A program made the translations under genes and the position numbers. From Stenotrophomonas tumulicola (GTDB taxonomy: Bacteria; Pseudomonadota; Gammaproteobacteria; Xanthomonadales; Xanthomonadaceae), in the NCBI RefSeq assembly GCF_014117215.1, contig NZ_JACGXS010000001.1:124001-188000 (forward strand): a DNA stretch of 64,000 bases. The letters are read 5' to 3'. Under the pieces are notes generated by a model. That model worked only from the letters and a program-made list of their open reading frames with translations, was not told the DNA's origin and made no database searches. This document shows, piece by piece, positions 1 through 8,548 of the stretch; positions within the stretch are counted from its first letter, which is position 1, and every line of letters begins with the position of its first letter.

Positions 1-1357
1 TGAGCACCGCGATGCGCGGATCGTCCAGCGCGAAGCCATCTTCCAGTGGCGCCACGGTGATCGCAAAGCGCTCGCTGCCGCCCAGGAACGTGGGCAGGTC
101 GGCGACCACCGGCGGCTTCAGCGAAGCCGCCTGCAGTACTTCCAGCAGCGCCTCGCGGCGGCCGGCGGAATCGGCTGCGATCAGTACGCGGCCAGGGTAC
201 TGGTCGACGAAGGAAACCAGCGCCTGGCCGGAGGCTGCATCGCGCACGGCTACCGGCAATGGCGGCAGCGGCACCTCGCCCAGCGCATGCGCCTGCTCGA
301 TGCGCGCATGCCCGGGTGGCCAGACTTCCACGCGCGGCAGGTCGTTGAGCTTCTCGCGCAGCAGGTCCGGGGAAAGGTACAGCTGGGTCGGCGGCAGCAG
401 CGGGCGTTCGACATCGTGCCGGCGCTGCTCATAGCGCTGGCTGGTCTGCGCCCAGAATGCCGCGGCCGCTTCGCCTACGCCAGGTGCCACCACCGGCAGT
501 ACATCGGTCGAAAAGTAGTCGAGCAGGGTGGCGGTGTGGTCGAAGAACAGCGGCAGGTAGTATTCGATGCCGGCCGGTGCCAGCCGCGACTTGAGATCCT
601 GGTACAGCGAACTGCGCCGGGTATCGACATCGAAGCGCTCGCGCAGGGCATCCATCACCCGCGCGATGCTGGCATCGTCCATGGGCACTTCGCGGCCGGG
701 CAGCATGTGCACGGCCTGTACCCTGTCCAGTGAACGCTGGGTTTCCGGGTCGAAGACGCGGATGGTGTCGATGTCCTCATCGAGCAGCTCCACCCGCAGC
801 GGTTCATCGGCACCCATCGGATAGACGTCGAGCAGGCCACCGCGTACCGCGAAATCGCCCGGATCCATCACCTGCGGTACGTTGCGGTAACCCGCGCTCT
901 CCAGCCGGCGTTTCTCTGCATCCAGGTCCAGGCGCTGGCCGACCTCGAGGTCGAAGCTGCCACCGATCACGTACTGCTTTGGTGCCAGCTGCTGCATCAG
1001 CGTCTGCACCGGGACTACCACCAGGCCACGCTTCAGGCCGGGCAGGCGATGCAATGCGGAAAGGCGTTGCGAGATGATGTCCGGGTGCGGGCTGAAGCGA
1101 TCGTAGGGCAGGGTTTCCCAGTCCGGGAAAGCCACCACCGGCAGCGATGGGTCGTTGCCCAGCAGCGTATGCAGGTCGGCTTCGATCTGGTTCGCGCCGT
1201 GGTTGTCGCGGGCGATGACCAGCAGCGGCCCATCGTGCGCCTGCGCGGCGCGTGCCAGGTACCAGGCCAGGGCGGTGGCCGAGGAGGGAGCGCGCCACCA
1301 GGCGCGGAGCTGGCCGGGACGCGGCAGCGGCGGAACGGGAAAAGGAGAGCGCGACAT
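1..1357 (-). CDS. mfd: Transcription-repair coupling factor Mfd, N-terminal part (cut by window edge)
   Basis: Mfd is the ATP-dependent translocase that removes stalled RNA polymerase and recruits UvrA to the lesion. About 452 codons are visible, and the frame stays open to the left edge, so the RNA polymerase-binding and helicase domains lie outside. The visible part is the UvrB-like N-terminal module, with the family signature FPDWETLPYDRFSPHPD near residue 80 and a conserved DFAVRGGLLDVYP stretch near residue 170. I chose the ATG at 1357-1355, which gives MSRSPFPVPP and agrees with the length of Mfd upstream of the FPDWE motif. A longer upstream extension shows no homology. It is transcribed away from the GNAT gene, with a repeat dimer between them. 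Confidence 0.96.
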   Translation of the reverse strand, partial: MSRSPFPVPPLPRPGQLRAWWRAPSSATALAWYLARAAQAHDGPLLVIARDNHGANQIEADLHTLLGNDPSLPVVAFPDWETLPYDRFSPHPDIISQRLSALHRLPGLKRGLVVVPVQTLMQQLAPKQYVIGGSFDLEVGQRLDLDAEKRRLESAGYRNVPQVMDPGDFAVRGGLLDVYPMGADEPLRVELLDEDIDTIRVFDPETQRSLDRVQAVHMLPGREVPMDDASIARVMDALRERFDVDTRRSSLYQDLKSRLAPAGIEYYLPLFFDHTATLLDYFSTDVLPVVAPGVGEAAAAFWAQTSQRYEQRRHDVERPLLPPTQLYLSPDLLREKLNDLPRVEVWPPGHARIEQAHALGEVPLPPLPVAVRDAASGQALVSFVDQYPGRVLIAADSAGRREALLEVLQAASLKPPVVADLPTFLGGSERFAITVAPLEDGFALDDPRIAVL

Positions 1358-1453
1358 TGGCCGCCGATTCTAGCAGAGGCGATGGTCAACGCCGGGGGCA
1401 CCGGGCCATGCCATGCAATGCCGGGTCATGCCATGCAACGCCGGCCATGCCAC

Positions 1454-1514
1454 GTAGCGCCGAGCCATGCTCGGCGAGCGCATCGCGGATCCACCGGGCA
1501 TGGCCCGGCGCTAC
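1454..1514. repeat. SMAG/REP-type palindrome dimer
   Basis: Two GTAG-headed palindromes face each other. The first runs 1454-1476 with core CGAGCCATGCTCGG, and the second runs 1494-1514 in reverse with core CCGGGCATGGCCCGG. They lie just past the 3' end of the minus-strand GNAT gene. Stenotrophomonas carries very many such elements (the SMAG family). A role as hairpin or transcript end is inferred. Degenerate GCCATGC-rich sequence continues upstream (about 1405-1450). Confidence 0.85.
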
Positions 1515-1523
1515 CCGCAGACC

Positions 1524-2069
1524 TCAGTTGTCCAGTTCCAGCACCATCCGCACCAGCCCGGGCGTGCCCTGTGGGTGCGGCTGCGGCTGGAAGCCCAGCG
1601 ATGCGGCCAGCTGTTTCATCGGCTCGTTCTCTTCGGCGACGTCGCCATACAGCCGGTCCAGGTACTTGCCGCGGGCCCACTTCACCAGCTTGCGCATCAA
1701 CTGCCGGCCCAAGCCCTGGCCGATCAGGAACCGGCTGACCAGGATCGCGTATTCCGCTTCGCGGGTGCCCTGGATGATCGAGGCGCGTGCGACCGCGCCG
1801 ACCACGGCTTCGCCGGCCGGCAGGGATTCGGCCGCAACCAGGGTGATCTCGGTCTTGGGATTGGGGTGGGTCAGGCGCTGGGTGGTTTCCGGGGACAGTT
1901 CGGTCACCGCCTGCAGGAAGCGGTCACGGATTTCCTCCGGCCCGAACAGGCTGAAAGCCGCCTGCAGCGGTGCTCCGTCTTCCGGGCGGATCGGACGGAT
2001 CAAAAGCTCATGGCCGCTGGGGGCCTTGAAGATCTCGTGCCAGGGCGGCATGCGGTTGCGAGTGGCCAT
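1524..2069 (-). CDS. GNAT family N-acetyltransferase
   Basis: This 181-residue protein has the GNAT fold. Residues 20-40 (LLIRPIRPEDGAPLQAAF) match the N-terminal strand-helix, and EYAILVSRFLIGQGLGRQLM near residues 105-125 is the acetyl-CoA binding motif A (R/Q-x-x-G-x-G/A). The C-terminal stretch LYGDVAEENEPMKQLAASLGF is motif B. This type is often found as the acetyltransferase module of larger acyl-CoA synthetase-like protein acetyltransferases, but here it stands alone. The substrate cannot be told from sequence. It sits between rlmJ and mfd on the same strand, 96 bases from the rlmJ stop. Confidence 0.88.
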   Translation of the reverse strand: MATRNRMPPWHEIFKAPSGHELLIRPIRPEDGAPLQAAFSLFGPEEIRDRFLQAVTELSPETTQRLTHPNPKTEITLVAAESLPAGEAVVGAVARASIIQGTREAEYAILVSRFLIGQGLGRQLMRKLVKWARGKYLDRLYGDVAEENEPMKQLAASLGFQPQPHPQGTPGLVRMVLELDN

Positions 2070-2165
2070 ACCGGGTGATTCCTTGGTGGTCCAGCGATTG
2101 TGGCATTCCCATGGCTGAATTCCGTGAACAAAAGGCTCACAGCGGTACAGCCATGGGCCAGGGCC

Positions 2166-3023
2166 TCATTCGGCCGTCTTCAACCAGTCCAGGCGGGTGC
2201 TGGCGCCGGCCTCGCCCAGGTGCTGCTTCAACGCAGGCAATGCGGGGCCGACCACGCGGTCGAACTGGTAGGGGGCATTGAGTACCAGCATGCCGCTGCC
2301 GTTGAGGCGCAGTGGCGACTCATCCGGGCGCACCAGCAGCTCGATGGTCAGGGCGGACTTGAAGGGCAGCGCGCTGGCCTTGCGCAGGAAATGCAGGATG
2401 CTGCGACGCTGCTTGATCGGGAACCAGACCGCGCAGGTGGCCTGTGGCCAGCGTTCGAAGGTTTCCTTCAGGGCAGCCAGGATGCGTATGTATTCCGCAT
2501 CCTGGCCTTCGTACGGCGGGTCGATCAATACCAGGCCACGGCCGATCTTGGCACCGTTTGCCTTCGGTGGCACCAGCGCCCGGATCTTGTCGTAGCCATC
2601 GCCTTCATAAACGCCAACCCGCGTGTCATGGGCAAACAATTTTTTCAGCGCGGCCGCTTCGTCGGGCTGCAGCTCACAGGCGGCCATGCGGTCCTGGGGG
2701 CGCAGTGCCTGCGCGGTCAGCAGCGGCGAACCGGGATAGGTGATCATCGCGCCGACCGGATTGTCCGCCTGCACCGCCTTCAGGTAGCGCTCCACCACGT
2801 CGGGCAGCTTCGGCTGCGACATCAGCCGCATCACGCCGTCCTCGGCCTCCAGCGTCTTGCGGCTTTCCTCGCTGGCCAGCAGGTAACGTCCGCGGCCGCC
2901 ATGGGTGTCGAGCACGAAGAACGGGCTGTCCTTGCGCTTGAAGCTGTCGATCAGGGCCAGCTGCACGATGTGCTTGAGGACATCGGCATGGTTGCCGGCA
3001 TGGAAGGCGTGGCGGTAGTTCAT
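2166..3023 (-). CDS. rlmJ: 23S rRNA (adenine(2030)-N(6))-methyltransferase RlmJ
   Basis: RlmJ methylates A2030 of 23S rRNA with S-adenosylmethionine. The 285-residue length is close to the family size (about 280). The family's start MNYRHAFHAGNHADVLKH is intact, followed by the SAM-binding LDTHGGRGRY and the catalytic DPPYE motif (the Asn/Asp-Pro-Pro-Tyr of N6-adenine methylases) around residue 168. The start codon is 47 bases from the creB start on the other strand, so the two genes share a short divergent promoter region. Confidence 0.95.
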   Translation of the reverse strand: MNYRHAFHAGNHADVLKHIVQLALIDSFKRKDSPFFVLDTHGGRGRYLLASEESRKTLEAEDGVMRLMSQPKLPDVVERYLKAVQADNPVGAMITYPGSPLLTAQALRPQDRMAACELQPDEAAALKKLFAHDTRVGVYEGDGYDKIRALVPPKANGAKIGRGLVLIDPPYEGQDAEYIRILAALKETFERWPQATCAVWFPIKQRRSILHFLRKASALPFKSALTIELLVRPDESPLRLNGSGMLVLNAPYQFDRVVGPALPALKQHLGEAGASTRLDWLKTAE

Positions 3024-3070
3024 GGCGCGCAGTGTACGGGGCCAGGGCCGCAGCGGCTATGCTGCCGGCC

Positions 3071-3787
3071 ATGATAGAACCTGTTGCCCACGTACTGGTG
3101 GTCGAAGACGAGGCGGCCATCGCCGAAACCGTGTTGTACGCGCTGCGCAGCGAAGGATTCACCGCCAGCCACTGTCCGCTCGGCGGCCAGGCGCTGGAAT
3201 GGCTGCGGCAGGGCCGTTTCGACCTGGTAGTGCTGGACGTGGGGCTGCCCGACCTGGGCGGGTTCGAGGTCTGCCGCCGCCTGCGGGCGCTGCCTGGGCC
3301 GATCGCGCAGCTGCCGGTGATCTTCCTCACTGCACGCAACGATGAGATCGATCGGGTGCTGGGGCTGGAGCTGGGGGCCGACGATTACATGGCCAAGCCC
3401 TTCTCGCCGCGTGAGCTGGTGGCGCGGGTGCGTGCGCGATTGCGCCGTGCGCTGCCTGCGGCCACTCCTTCCAGCGTGGCGGCGGAGGGTTGGCAACGGC
3501 GCGGAGGCTTCGAGATCGACCATGAAGGGCATCGCATCCGCCATGCTGGCACGCTGCTGGACCTGACCCGCTACGAGTACGCGCTGATGGCTGCCTTGCT
3601 GCAGCGCCCGGGGGCGATCCTGAGCCGGGCGCAGTTGATGGACCGTGGCTGGGACGCCGATGCAGGCAGTGCCGACCGCACCGTGGACACCCACGTGAAG
3701 ACGTTGCGTGCCAAGCTGCGCGCGGCCAACGTGCCGGGCGACCCGATCCGTACCCATCGCGGTCTTGGCTACGCGCTGGAGACCTGA
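3071..3787 (+). CDS. creB: Two-component response regulator CreB
   Basis: This is an OmpR/PhoB-type regulator of 238 residues: a receiver domain with the acidic pair at 12-13, phospho-acceptor Asp56 in VVLDVGLPD, Thr87 and Lys109, then a winged-helix DNA-binding domain ending LGYALET. The receiver closely follows CreB (LDVGLPD-x-x-GFE-x-CR, LGLELGADDYMAKPFSPRE). In-frame starts exist at 3032 (GTG) and 3059, but 3071 places the receiver at the usual distance from the N terminus. It is followed after 2 bases by creC. CreB activates genes carrying TTCAC-N6-TTCAC boxes, and one such site precedes creD. Confidence 0.93.
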   Translation: MIEPVAHVLVVEDEAAIAETVLYALRSEGFTASHCPLGGQALEWLRQGRFDLVVLDVGLPDLGGFEVCRRLRALPGPIAQLPVIFLTARNDEIDRVLGLELGADDYMAKPFSPRELVARVRARLRRALPAATPSSVAAEGWQRRGGFEIDHEGHRIRHAGTLLDLTRYEYALMAALLQRPGAILSRAQLMDRGWDADAGSADRTVDTHVKTLRAKLRAANVPGDPIRTHRGLGYALET

Positions 3788-3789
3788 GC

Positions 3790-5229
3790 ATGCGCCTTGG
3801 CCTGAAGCTGTTCCTCGGCTTTTTCCTCATCGTGGGGCTGGCGGCGTTCTTCGTCATGCGCGTATTCGTCGATGAGGTGAAACCGGGCGTGCGCCAGGCG
3901 ATGGAGTCCACGCTGGTGGATGCAGCCAACGTGCTGGCCGAGATGGCCGCGCCGGACCTGAAGGCCGGCAACCTGACGGGCGGCGGCTTCACCGCCAGCC
4001 TGGCGCGTGCCCAGCGACGCGATCCGAAGGCGATGGTCTGGCGCTTCCCGAAACGTGCGCTGGACTACCGGGTGACCGTCACCGACGCCGCAGGCATCGT
4101 GGTGTATGACTCGCTGGGCCGCGACATCGGCCGTGACAACTCGCGCTGGAACGATGTCTACCGGACCCTGCGGGGGGAGTACGGTGCGCGCTCCAGTCCG
4201 GAGGTGCCCGGGGATGACAGCAACACCGTGATGCACGTGGCGGCCCCGGTGTATGACCCGGCAGACGGGCGGACCTTGATCGGTGTGTTGTCATTGTCCC
4301 AGCCCAACCGCAGCATCGATCCGTTCATCGCCGCCAGCCAACGCCAGATCATGCTGCGCGGCGCCTGGTTGATCGGGTTGTCGGCGCTGATCGGGGTGCT
4401 GATGACGGCCTGGTTGATGACTGGCGTGCGGCGGTTGAACCGCTATGCGCAGGCGGTCAGCGCCGGTGAGCCGGTGGCGCCGCCGCGTCCGCGCCGTGAC
4501 GAGATCGGTGACCTCGGCCGCGCGCTGGAGCGCATGCGCCGCAAGCTGGAAGGCAAGGCCTACGTCGAGCAGTACGTACAATCGCTGACGCACGAAATGA
4601 AGAGCCCACTGGCAGCGATCCGCGGCGCCGCGGAGCTGCTGCAGGAACCGATGGCCGATGCCGATCGCGCGCGTTTCGCGCGCAGCATCGTCGACCAGCA
4701 GCAACGACTGACCTGGACCATCGACAAGCTGCTGGCGCTGGCCGAGGTGGAGCAGCATGGCTGGCTGCAGGCGCGCGAAACGTTGGCCGTCGCTGCGCTG
4801 TTCGAGGCCGCGCTGGATGCCGTGCAGCTGCCTGCGCAGGCAGCTGGGATAGGGGTGCAGGCCGAACCCGGGATGGCGTTGGCGGTGGAAGGCGATGGCT
4901 ACCTGCTGCGGCAGGCGCTGCACAACCTGCTGGACAATGCCATCGACTTCTCCGCCGCAGGGAGCGTCGTACGCCTGGTCGCACGTCGTGCAGGCGACGG
5001 CGTGGCGCTGCAGGTGCTCGACCAGGGCGTGGGCATTCCCGAATACGCGCGCGGCAGGGTATTCGAGCGGTTCTATTCGCTTGCGCGGCCTGCAGACGGC
5101 AGGCGCAGTTCCGGCCTGGGGCTGCCCTTCGTGCAGGAGGTGGCACGGCTGCATGGCGGTCGCGCCACGGTCGAGCCGGGCCAGGAAGGCGGGACCGTGG
5201 CGACGTTGTGGCTGCCGCGGGCCGGCTGA
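3790..5229 (+). CDS. creC: Sensor histidine kinase CreC
   Basis: This inner-membrane kinase is the partner of CreB. Its 479 residues show a transmembrane helix at about 7-26, a periplasmic sensor region to about 185, a second helix near 186-210 and a HAMP linker. The dimerisation box LTHEMKSPLAAIRGAAELLQ follows with phospho-His268, then the N box LLDNAIDFS, the G1 box DQGVGIP and the G2 box GLGLPF. Length and order match E. coli CreC (474 residues). It sits in the creBCD operon, and its stop codon directly abuts the CreB-type box at 5231. Confidence 0.93.
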   Translation: MRLGLKLFLGFFLIVGLAAFFVMRVFVDEVKPGVRQAMESTLVDAANVLAEMAAPDLKAGNLTGGGFTASLARAQRRDPKAMVWRFPKRALDYRVTVTDAAGIVVYDSLGRDIGRDNSRWNDVYRTLRGEYGARSSPEVPGDDSNTVMHVAAPVYDPADGRTLIGVLSLSQPNRSIDPFIAASQRQIMLRGAWLIGLSALIGVLMTAWLMTGVRRLNRYAQAVSAGEPVAPPRPRRDEIGDLGRALERMRRKLEGKAYVEQYVQSLTHEMKSPLAAIRGAAELLQEPMADADRARFARSIVDQQQRLTWTIDKLLALAEVEQHGWLQARETLAVAALFEAALDAVQLPAQAAGIGVQAEPGMALAVEGDGYLLRQALHNLLDNAIDFSAAGSVVRLVARRAGDGVALQVLDQGVGIPEYARGRVFERFYSLARPADGRRSSGLGLPFVQEVARLHGGRATVEPGQEGGTVATLWLPRAG

Positions 5230-5230
5230 C

Positions 5231-5246
5231 TTCACATTCACTTCAA
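5231..5246 (+). promoter_or_regulatory. CreB-binding (cre/blr-tag-like) site before creD
   Basis: The sequence TTCACATTCACTTCAA reads as TTCAC, six bases, then TTCAA. It matches the E. coli cre tag TTCAC-N6-TTCAC at nine of ten fixed bases. The inner part TTCACTTCAA also matches the Aeromonas blr tag (TTCACTTCAC) at nine of ten. It starts two bases after the creC stop and 65 bases before the creD start. The match is seen directly. Binding by CreB is inferred. Confidence 0.65.
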
Positions 5247-5310
5247 ACCGGGCTCAAACCCCGCACACCGGCGCAGTCCATCCTGCGTTCCTCTCCAATG
5301 AGGACGGACG

Positions 5311-6654
5311 ATGAAATCCCTGCACATGCTCCTGCGCTTCGCCATTGTCGGTGGGCTGATCCTGCTGTTGCTGGTGCCCTTGACGTTGATCCGGGGCGTC
5401 ATCACCGACCGCAGCGCATACCGTGAAGAAGCCTTCCAGCGCGTTGCCGACAGCCGCGCCGGCAGCCAGCAGCTGCTTGGCCCGGTACGCGTGGTGCCCT
5501 GGACCGAGCGACGCGATGTGGAGGTGGTCGACAAGGCGGGCAAGACCACCACGGAAGTACAGGTCAGCCAGGGACACTGGCTGCAGATGCCGCAGACCCT
5601 GCAGGTGGACGGCACCCTGCTGCCGGACCAGCGCTCGGTCGGATTGTTCAAGGTGCCGGTCTACAGCTGGCAGGGCAGGATCACCGCGACGTTCGCCGTC
5701 GACGATCATCCTGCGAAGGCCGGGCGCAGCTATGGCACGCCTTACCTGGCCATCGGGCTGAGCGACGTGCGCGGGCTGGTGGGCACGCCCAACCTGCGCG
5801 TGGACGGCAAGGCGCTGCGCCTGCAGCCGGGCGCTGGCGTGGCAAGGGAAATCGGTCGCGGCCTGCATGCGCCGATGGCGGGGTTCGTTGATGCGCGTGG
5901 CGGCGTGCTGGCCGCGAGCCGGGTCGAGCTGGAACTGCAGGTTGATGGCAGCCGTTCGCTGGCGGTACTGCCGGTGGGCGATGACAACCGGATCGCGTTG
6001 CGCTCCAGCTGGCCGCACCCCTCGTTCTCTGGCGCGTTCCTGCCCAACGAGCGGCGCGTGGATGGGGAGGGTTTCGAAGCGCGCTGGGCGGTGTCTGCGC
6101 TGGCGTCGGATGCGCAGCAGCAACTGCGTGCGGGCGATGGTCCGGTCCAGGCCGTGCAGGTCTCGCTGGTGGACCCAGTGGACGTTTACACCCAGGCCGA
6201 CCGTGCGTCCAAGTATGCAGTGCTGTTCGTGCTGCTGACCTTCACCGGTTTCCTGTTGTTCGAGCTGGTCCGCCAGTTGCGCATCCATCCGCTGCAGTAC
6301 CTGATGGTCGGCCTGGCGCTGGCGATCTTCTTCCTGTTGCTGATCAGCCTGTCCGAACACATTGCCTTCTGGCAGGCTTACCTGGTCTCGGCGCTGGCGT
6401 GCATCGGGCTGCAGGCGGTCTACCTGGCCAACGTGCTTGGCCACTGGAAACGCGGCCTGGGCTTCGCTGCGATGCTGACCGTCCTGTACGGCGCGTTGTA
6501 CGGATTGCTGGCATCGGAGAACAACGCGCTGTTGATGGGCTCGCTGCTGCTGTTCATGATCCTGGCGCTGGTGATGTGGGTGACGCGCCGGGTGGACTGG
6601 TATGCATTGGGCACGGAGGGGCCGCCGGTGTCGCCTGGTGGAGCGGGTCCATGA
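5311..6654 (+). CDS. creD: Inner membrane protein CreD
   Basis: CreD is the membrane protein regulated by CreBC and influences envelope integrity and beta-lactam response in several genera. The 447 residues match E. coli CreD (450). There is one N-terminal helix (FAIVGGLILLLLVPLTLI), a large periplasmic domain, and a cluster of transmembrane helices from about residue 305 onward, containing FLLFELVRQLRIHPLQYLMV. It is separated from creC by 81 bases that contain the CreB-type box, so it may have its own promoter. Its TGA stop lies inside a GTCCATGAC palindrome of the repeat type found elsewhere in the window. Confidence 0.93.
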   Translation: MKSLHMLLRFAIVGGLILLLLVPLTLIRGVITDRSAYREEAFQRVADSRAGSQQLLGPVRVVPWTERRDVEVVDKAGKTTTEVQVSQGHWLQMPQTLQVDGTLLPDQRSVGLFKVPVYSWQGRITATFAVDDHPAKAGRSYGTPYLAIGLSDVRGLVGTPNLRVDGKALRLQPGAGVAREIGRGLHAPMAGFVDARGGVLAASRVELELQVDGSRSLAVLPVGDDNRIALRSSWPHPSFSGAFLPNERRVDGEGFEARWAVSALASDAQQQLRAGDGPVQAVQVSLVDPVDVYTQADRASKYAVLFVLLTFTGFLLFELVRQLRIHPLQYLMVGLALAIFFLLLISLSEHIAFWQAYLVSALACIGLQAVYLANVLGHWKRGLGFAAMLTVLYGALYGLLASENNALLMGSLLLFMILALVMWVTRRVDWYALGTEGPPVSPGGAGP

Positions 6655-6660
6655 CCCGCT
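6642..6660. repeat. SMAG-like palindrome AGCGGGTCCATGACCCGCT at the creD stop
   Basis: This perfect palindrome of the AGCGGGTCCATGACCCGCT subtype provides the TGA stop codon of creD at 6652-6654. The same subtype recurs at 50205-50227 and 50690-50712. Confidence 0.75.
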
Positions 6661-6824
6661 GCCGTTCGGCACCGGTTCTGGCGTCAGGGGGCCCGGCTCC
6701 GCTGTACCGGCGGCAGCCGGCCCGTATCGCGGCGCCGTTGCGTGACCTTAGGCATCTGCGACAAGGGATGCCTCACCCTACACTCGAGGATCGATAACGA
6801 GCCGTACAGGCCGGGGGACATGCG

Positions 6825-8441
6825 ATGTTGAAGTGGGGTGTGCTGGCGATCGCGCTGGCAGTGGGCAACCAGGCCATGGCGCAGGCATCGGAGCCGATCG
6901 ACCTGGACATGGTCGGCAAGATCCGCCAGGAAGCGTTCCATCGCTCGCAGGTGATGGATACGTTCAGCCATCTCACCGAAAGCATCGGGCCGCGGCTGAC
7001 CAATTCGCCGGCGATGGCCCGGGCCAATGCCTGGACGCGTGGCAAGTTCAACGAGTGGGGCCTGGCCAACGTGCATGACGAAGCCTTCGAGGACTTCGGC
7101 CGTGGCTGGGAGTTCACCTCGGCCAGCGTGGTCATGCTCGGTGACAGCACGCAGGGCGAACGCGTGCAGCCGCTGCATGCGCTGCCCAAGGCGTGGACCC
7201 CGGGCACCAACGGCCCGGTGGAAGGCGAGCTGGTGCAGGTGGACATCAAGAAGCTTGCCGACCTGGAGAACTACAAGGGCAAGCTGCGCGGCAAGATCCT
7301 GCTGCTGGGCGAAGCGCGTGAGTACAAGCGTGGCACCGAGCCGGACTCGCATCGCCACGATGCCACGTCGCTGGAGGACCTGCAGGCGTTCACCGTGCCC
7401 AAGAGTGCAGCGGAGGACCGGGCCAAGCGGATCAAGGAATATACCGAGCGCCAGGAACTGGCCAAGGCGGTCAACGCGTTCTTCGTCGAAGAGGGCGCGC
7501 TGGCGGCGATCAGCATCAGTGGCTGGGACAACGGCATCATCCGCGTCGCCGGTGGCGGCTCGCGCAAGGCAGGTGAGGCGGTGGGCATCCCGGAACTTGC
7601 GATGATCTCCGAACACTTCAATCCGCTGGTGCGCGCACTATCCAACAAGCAGCCGGTGCGGTTGCGCGTGGATGTCGCCGCCCGTTTCACCGATGACAGC
7701 AACCAGCCCGGTTACAACACGCTGGCCGAGATCCGCGGCAGCGGCAAGGCTGACGAAGTGGTGATGCTTGGTGCCCACATGGACTCCTGGCATACCGGCA
7801 CCGGCGCGGCTGACAATGCCGCCGGCGTGGCGGTGATGATGGAAGCCATGCGTATCCTCAAGGCCGTCGGTGCCAAGCCCCGGCGCACCATCCGGGTCGC
7901 GCTGTGGAGTGGCGAGGAGCAGGGGCTGATCGGTTCGCAGGCCTATGTGGCCAAGCACTTCGCCCAGTTCCCCGAGCCCACCGATCCGGCGCAGCAGGCC
8001 TTGCCGGCATCGTTGCGCGAACCGACCGGCGCGCTGGTCAAGCGCCGCGATTACGAGAAGTTCTCGGTCTATTTCAACATGGACAACGGGTCGGGCCGTT
8101 TCCGCGGCATCTACGCGCAGGAAAACCTGGCGGCGATGCCGGTGTTCGAGGCGTGGCTGAAGCCGTTCAATGACGTCGGTGCCGGCACCGTGGCCAGCCG
8201 CAATACCGGCAGCACCGACCACATCAGCTTCGACCGCGTCGGCCTGCCGGGGTTCCAGTTCATCCAGGACAAGCTGGATTACTTCAGCAACGTGCACCAC
8301 AGCCACCTGGACACCTGGGACCACGCCGAACCGGAGGACCTGAAGCAGGCCGCTGCCATCGTTGCCTCGTTCGTCTACAACGCCGCCACCCGCGACGACC
8401 TGTTCCCGCGCAAAGCCCTGAACGGGGACGGAGGGGGTTAA
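6825..8441 (+). CDS. Secreted M28 family zinc metallopeptidase with PA-domain insert
   Basis: This is a predicted periplasmic or secreted aminopeptidase-like enzyme of 538 residues. A Sec signal peptide (MLKWGVLAIALAVGNQAMA) ends near residue 19. A PA-type domain occupies roughly 120-270. The M28 zinc site follows: GAHMDSW with His318, ADNAAG with bridging Asp330, SGEEQG with catalytic and metal-binding Glu residues near 364, FNMDNGSG, and STDHISFDRVGLPGF with the last His. The substrate is unknown. The final codons (NGDGGG-stop) are contributed by a dispersed repeat, so the native C terminus may have been replaced. Confidence 0.92.
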   Translation: MLKWGVLAIALAVGNQAMAQASEPIDLDMVGKIRQEAFHRSQVMDTFSHLTESIGPRLTNSPAMARANAWTRGKFNEWGLANVHDEAFEDFGRGWEFTSASVVMLGDSTQGERVQPLHALPKAWTPGTNGPVEGELVQVDIKKLADLENYKGKLRGKILLLGEAREYKRGTEPDSHRHDATSLEDLQAFTVPKSAAEDRAKRIKEYTERQELAKAVNAFFVEEGALAAISISGWDNGIIRVAGGGSRKAGEAVGIPELAMISEHFNPLVRALSNKQPVRLRVDVAARFTDDSNQPGYNTLAEIRGSGKADEVVMLGAHMDSWHTGTGAADNAAGVAVMMEAMRILKAVGAKPRRTIRVALWSGEEQGLIGSQAYVAKHFAQFPEPTDPAQQALPASLREPTGALVKRRDYEKFSVYFNMDNGSGRFRGIYAQENLAAMPVFEAWLKPFNDVGAGTVASRNTGSTDHISFDRVGLPGFQFIQDKLDYFSNVHHSHLDTWDHAEPEDLKQAAAIVASFVYNAATRDDLFPRKALNGDGGG

Positions 8442-8512
8442 GTCGCTTTGGCATGATCCAGATGGGAAAGGAGGATGGGGGGATTGCGACTTAATCCCCT
8501 CCGTCCCCTTTT
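8424..8512. repeat. Inverted pair of a GGGGACGGAGGGG repeat, doubling as terminator
   Basis: Arm one (8424-8446) reads GGGGACGGAGGGG followed by GTTAAGTCGC. Arm two (8486-8508) is its reverse complement with one difference, and is followed by TTTT at 8509-8512. The loop is 39 bases. The 23-base stem plus T tract would act as an intrinsic terminator between the peptidase and gltX. Arm one contains the peptidase stop codon (8439-8441). Further copies of the same arm lie at 32734-32760 and 33449-33475. Confidence 0.85.
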
Positions 8513-8548
8513 GGTAAAATCAGGGGATATCCGTTCCTCGAGCCCCTC

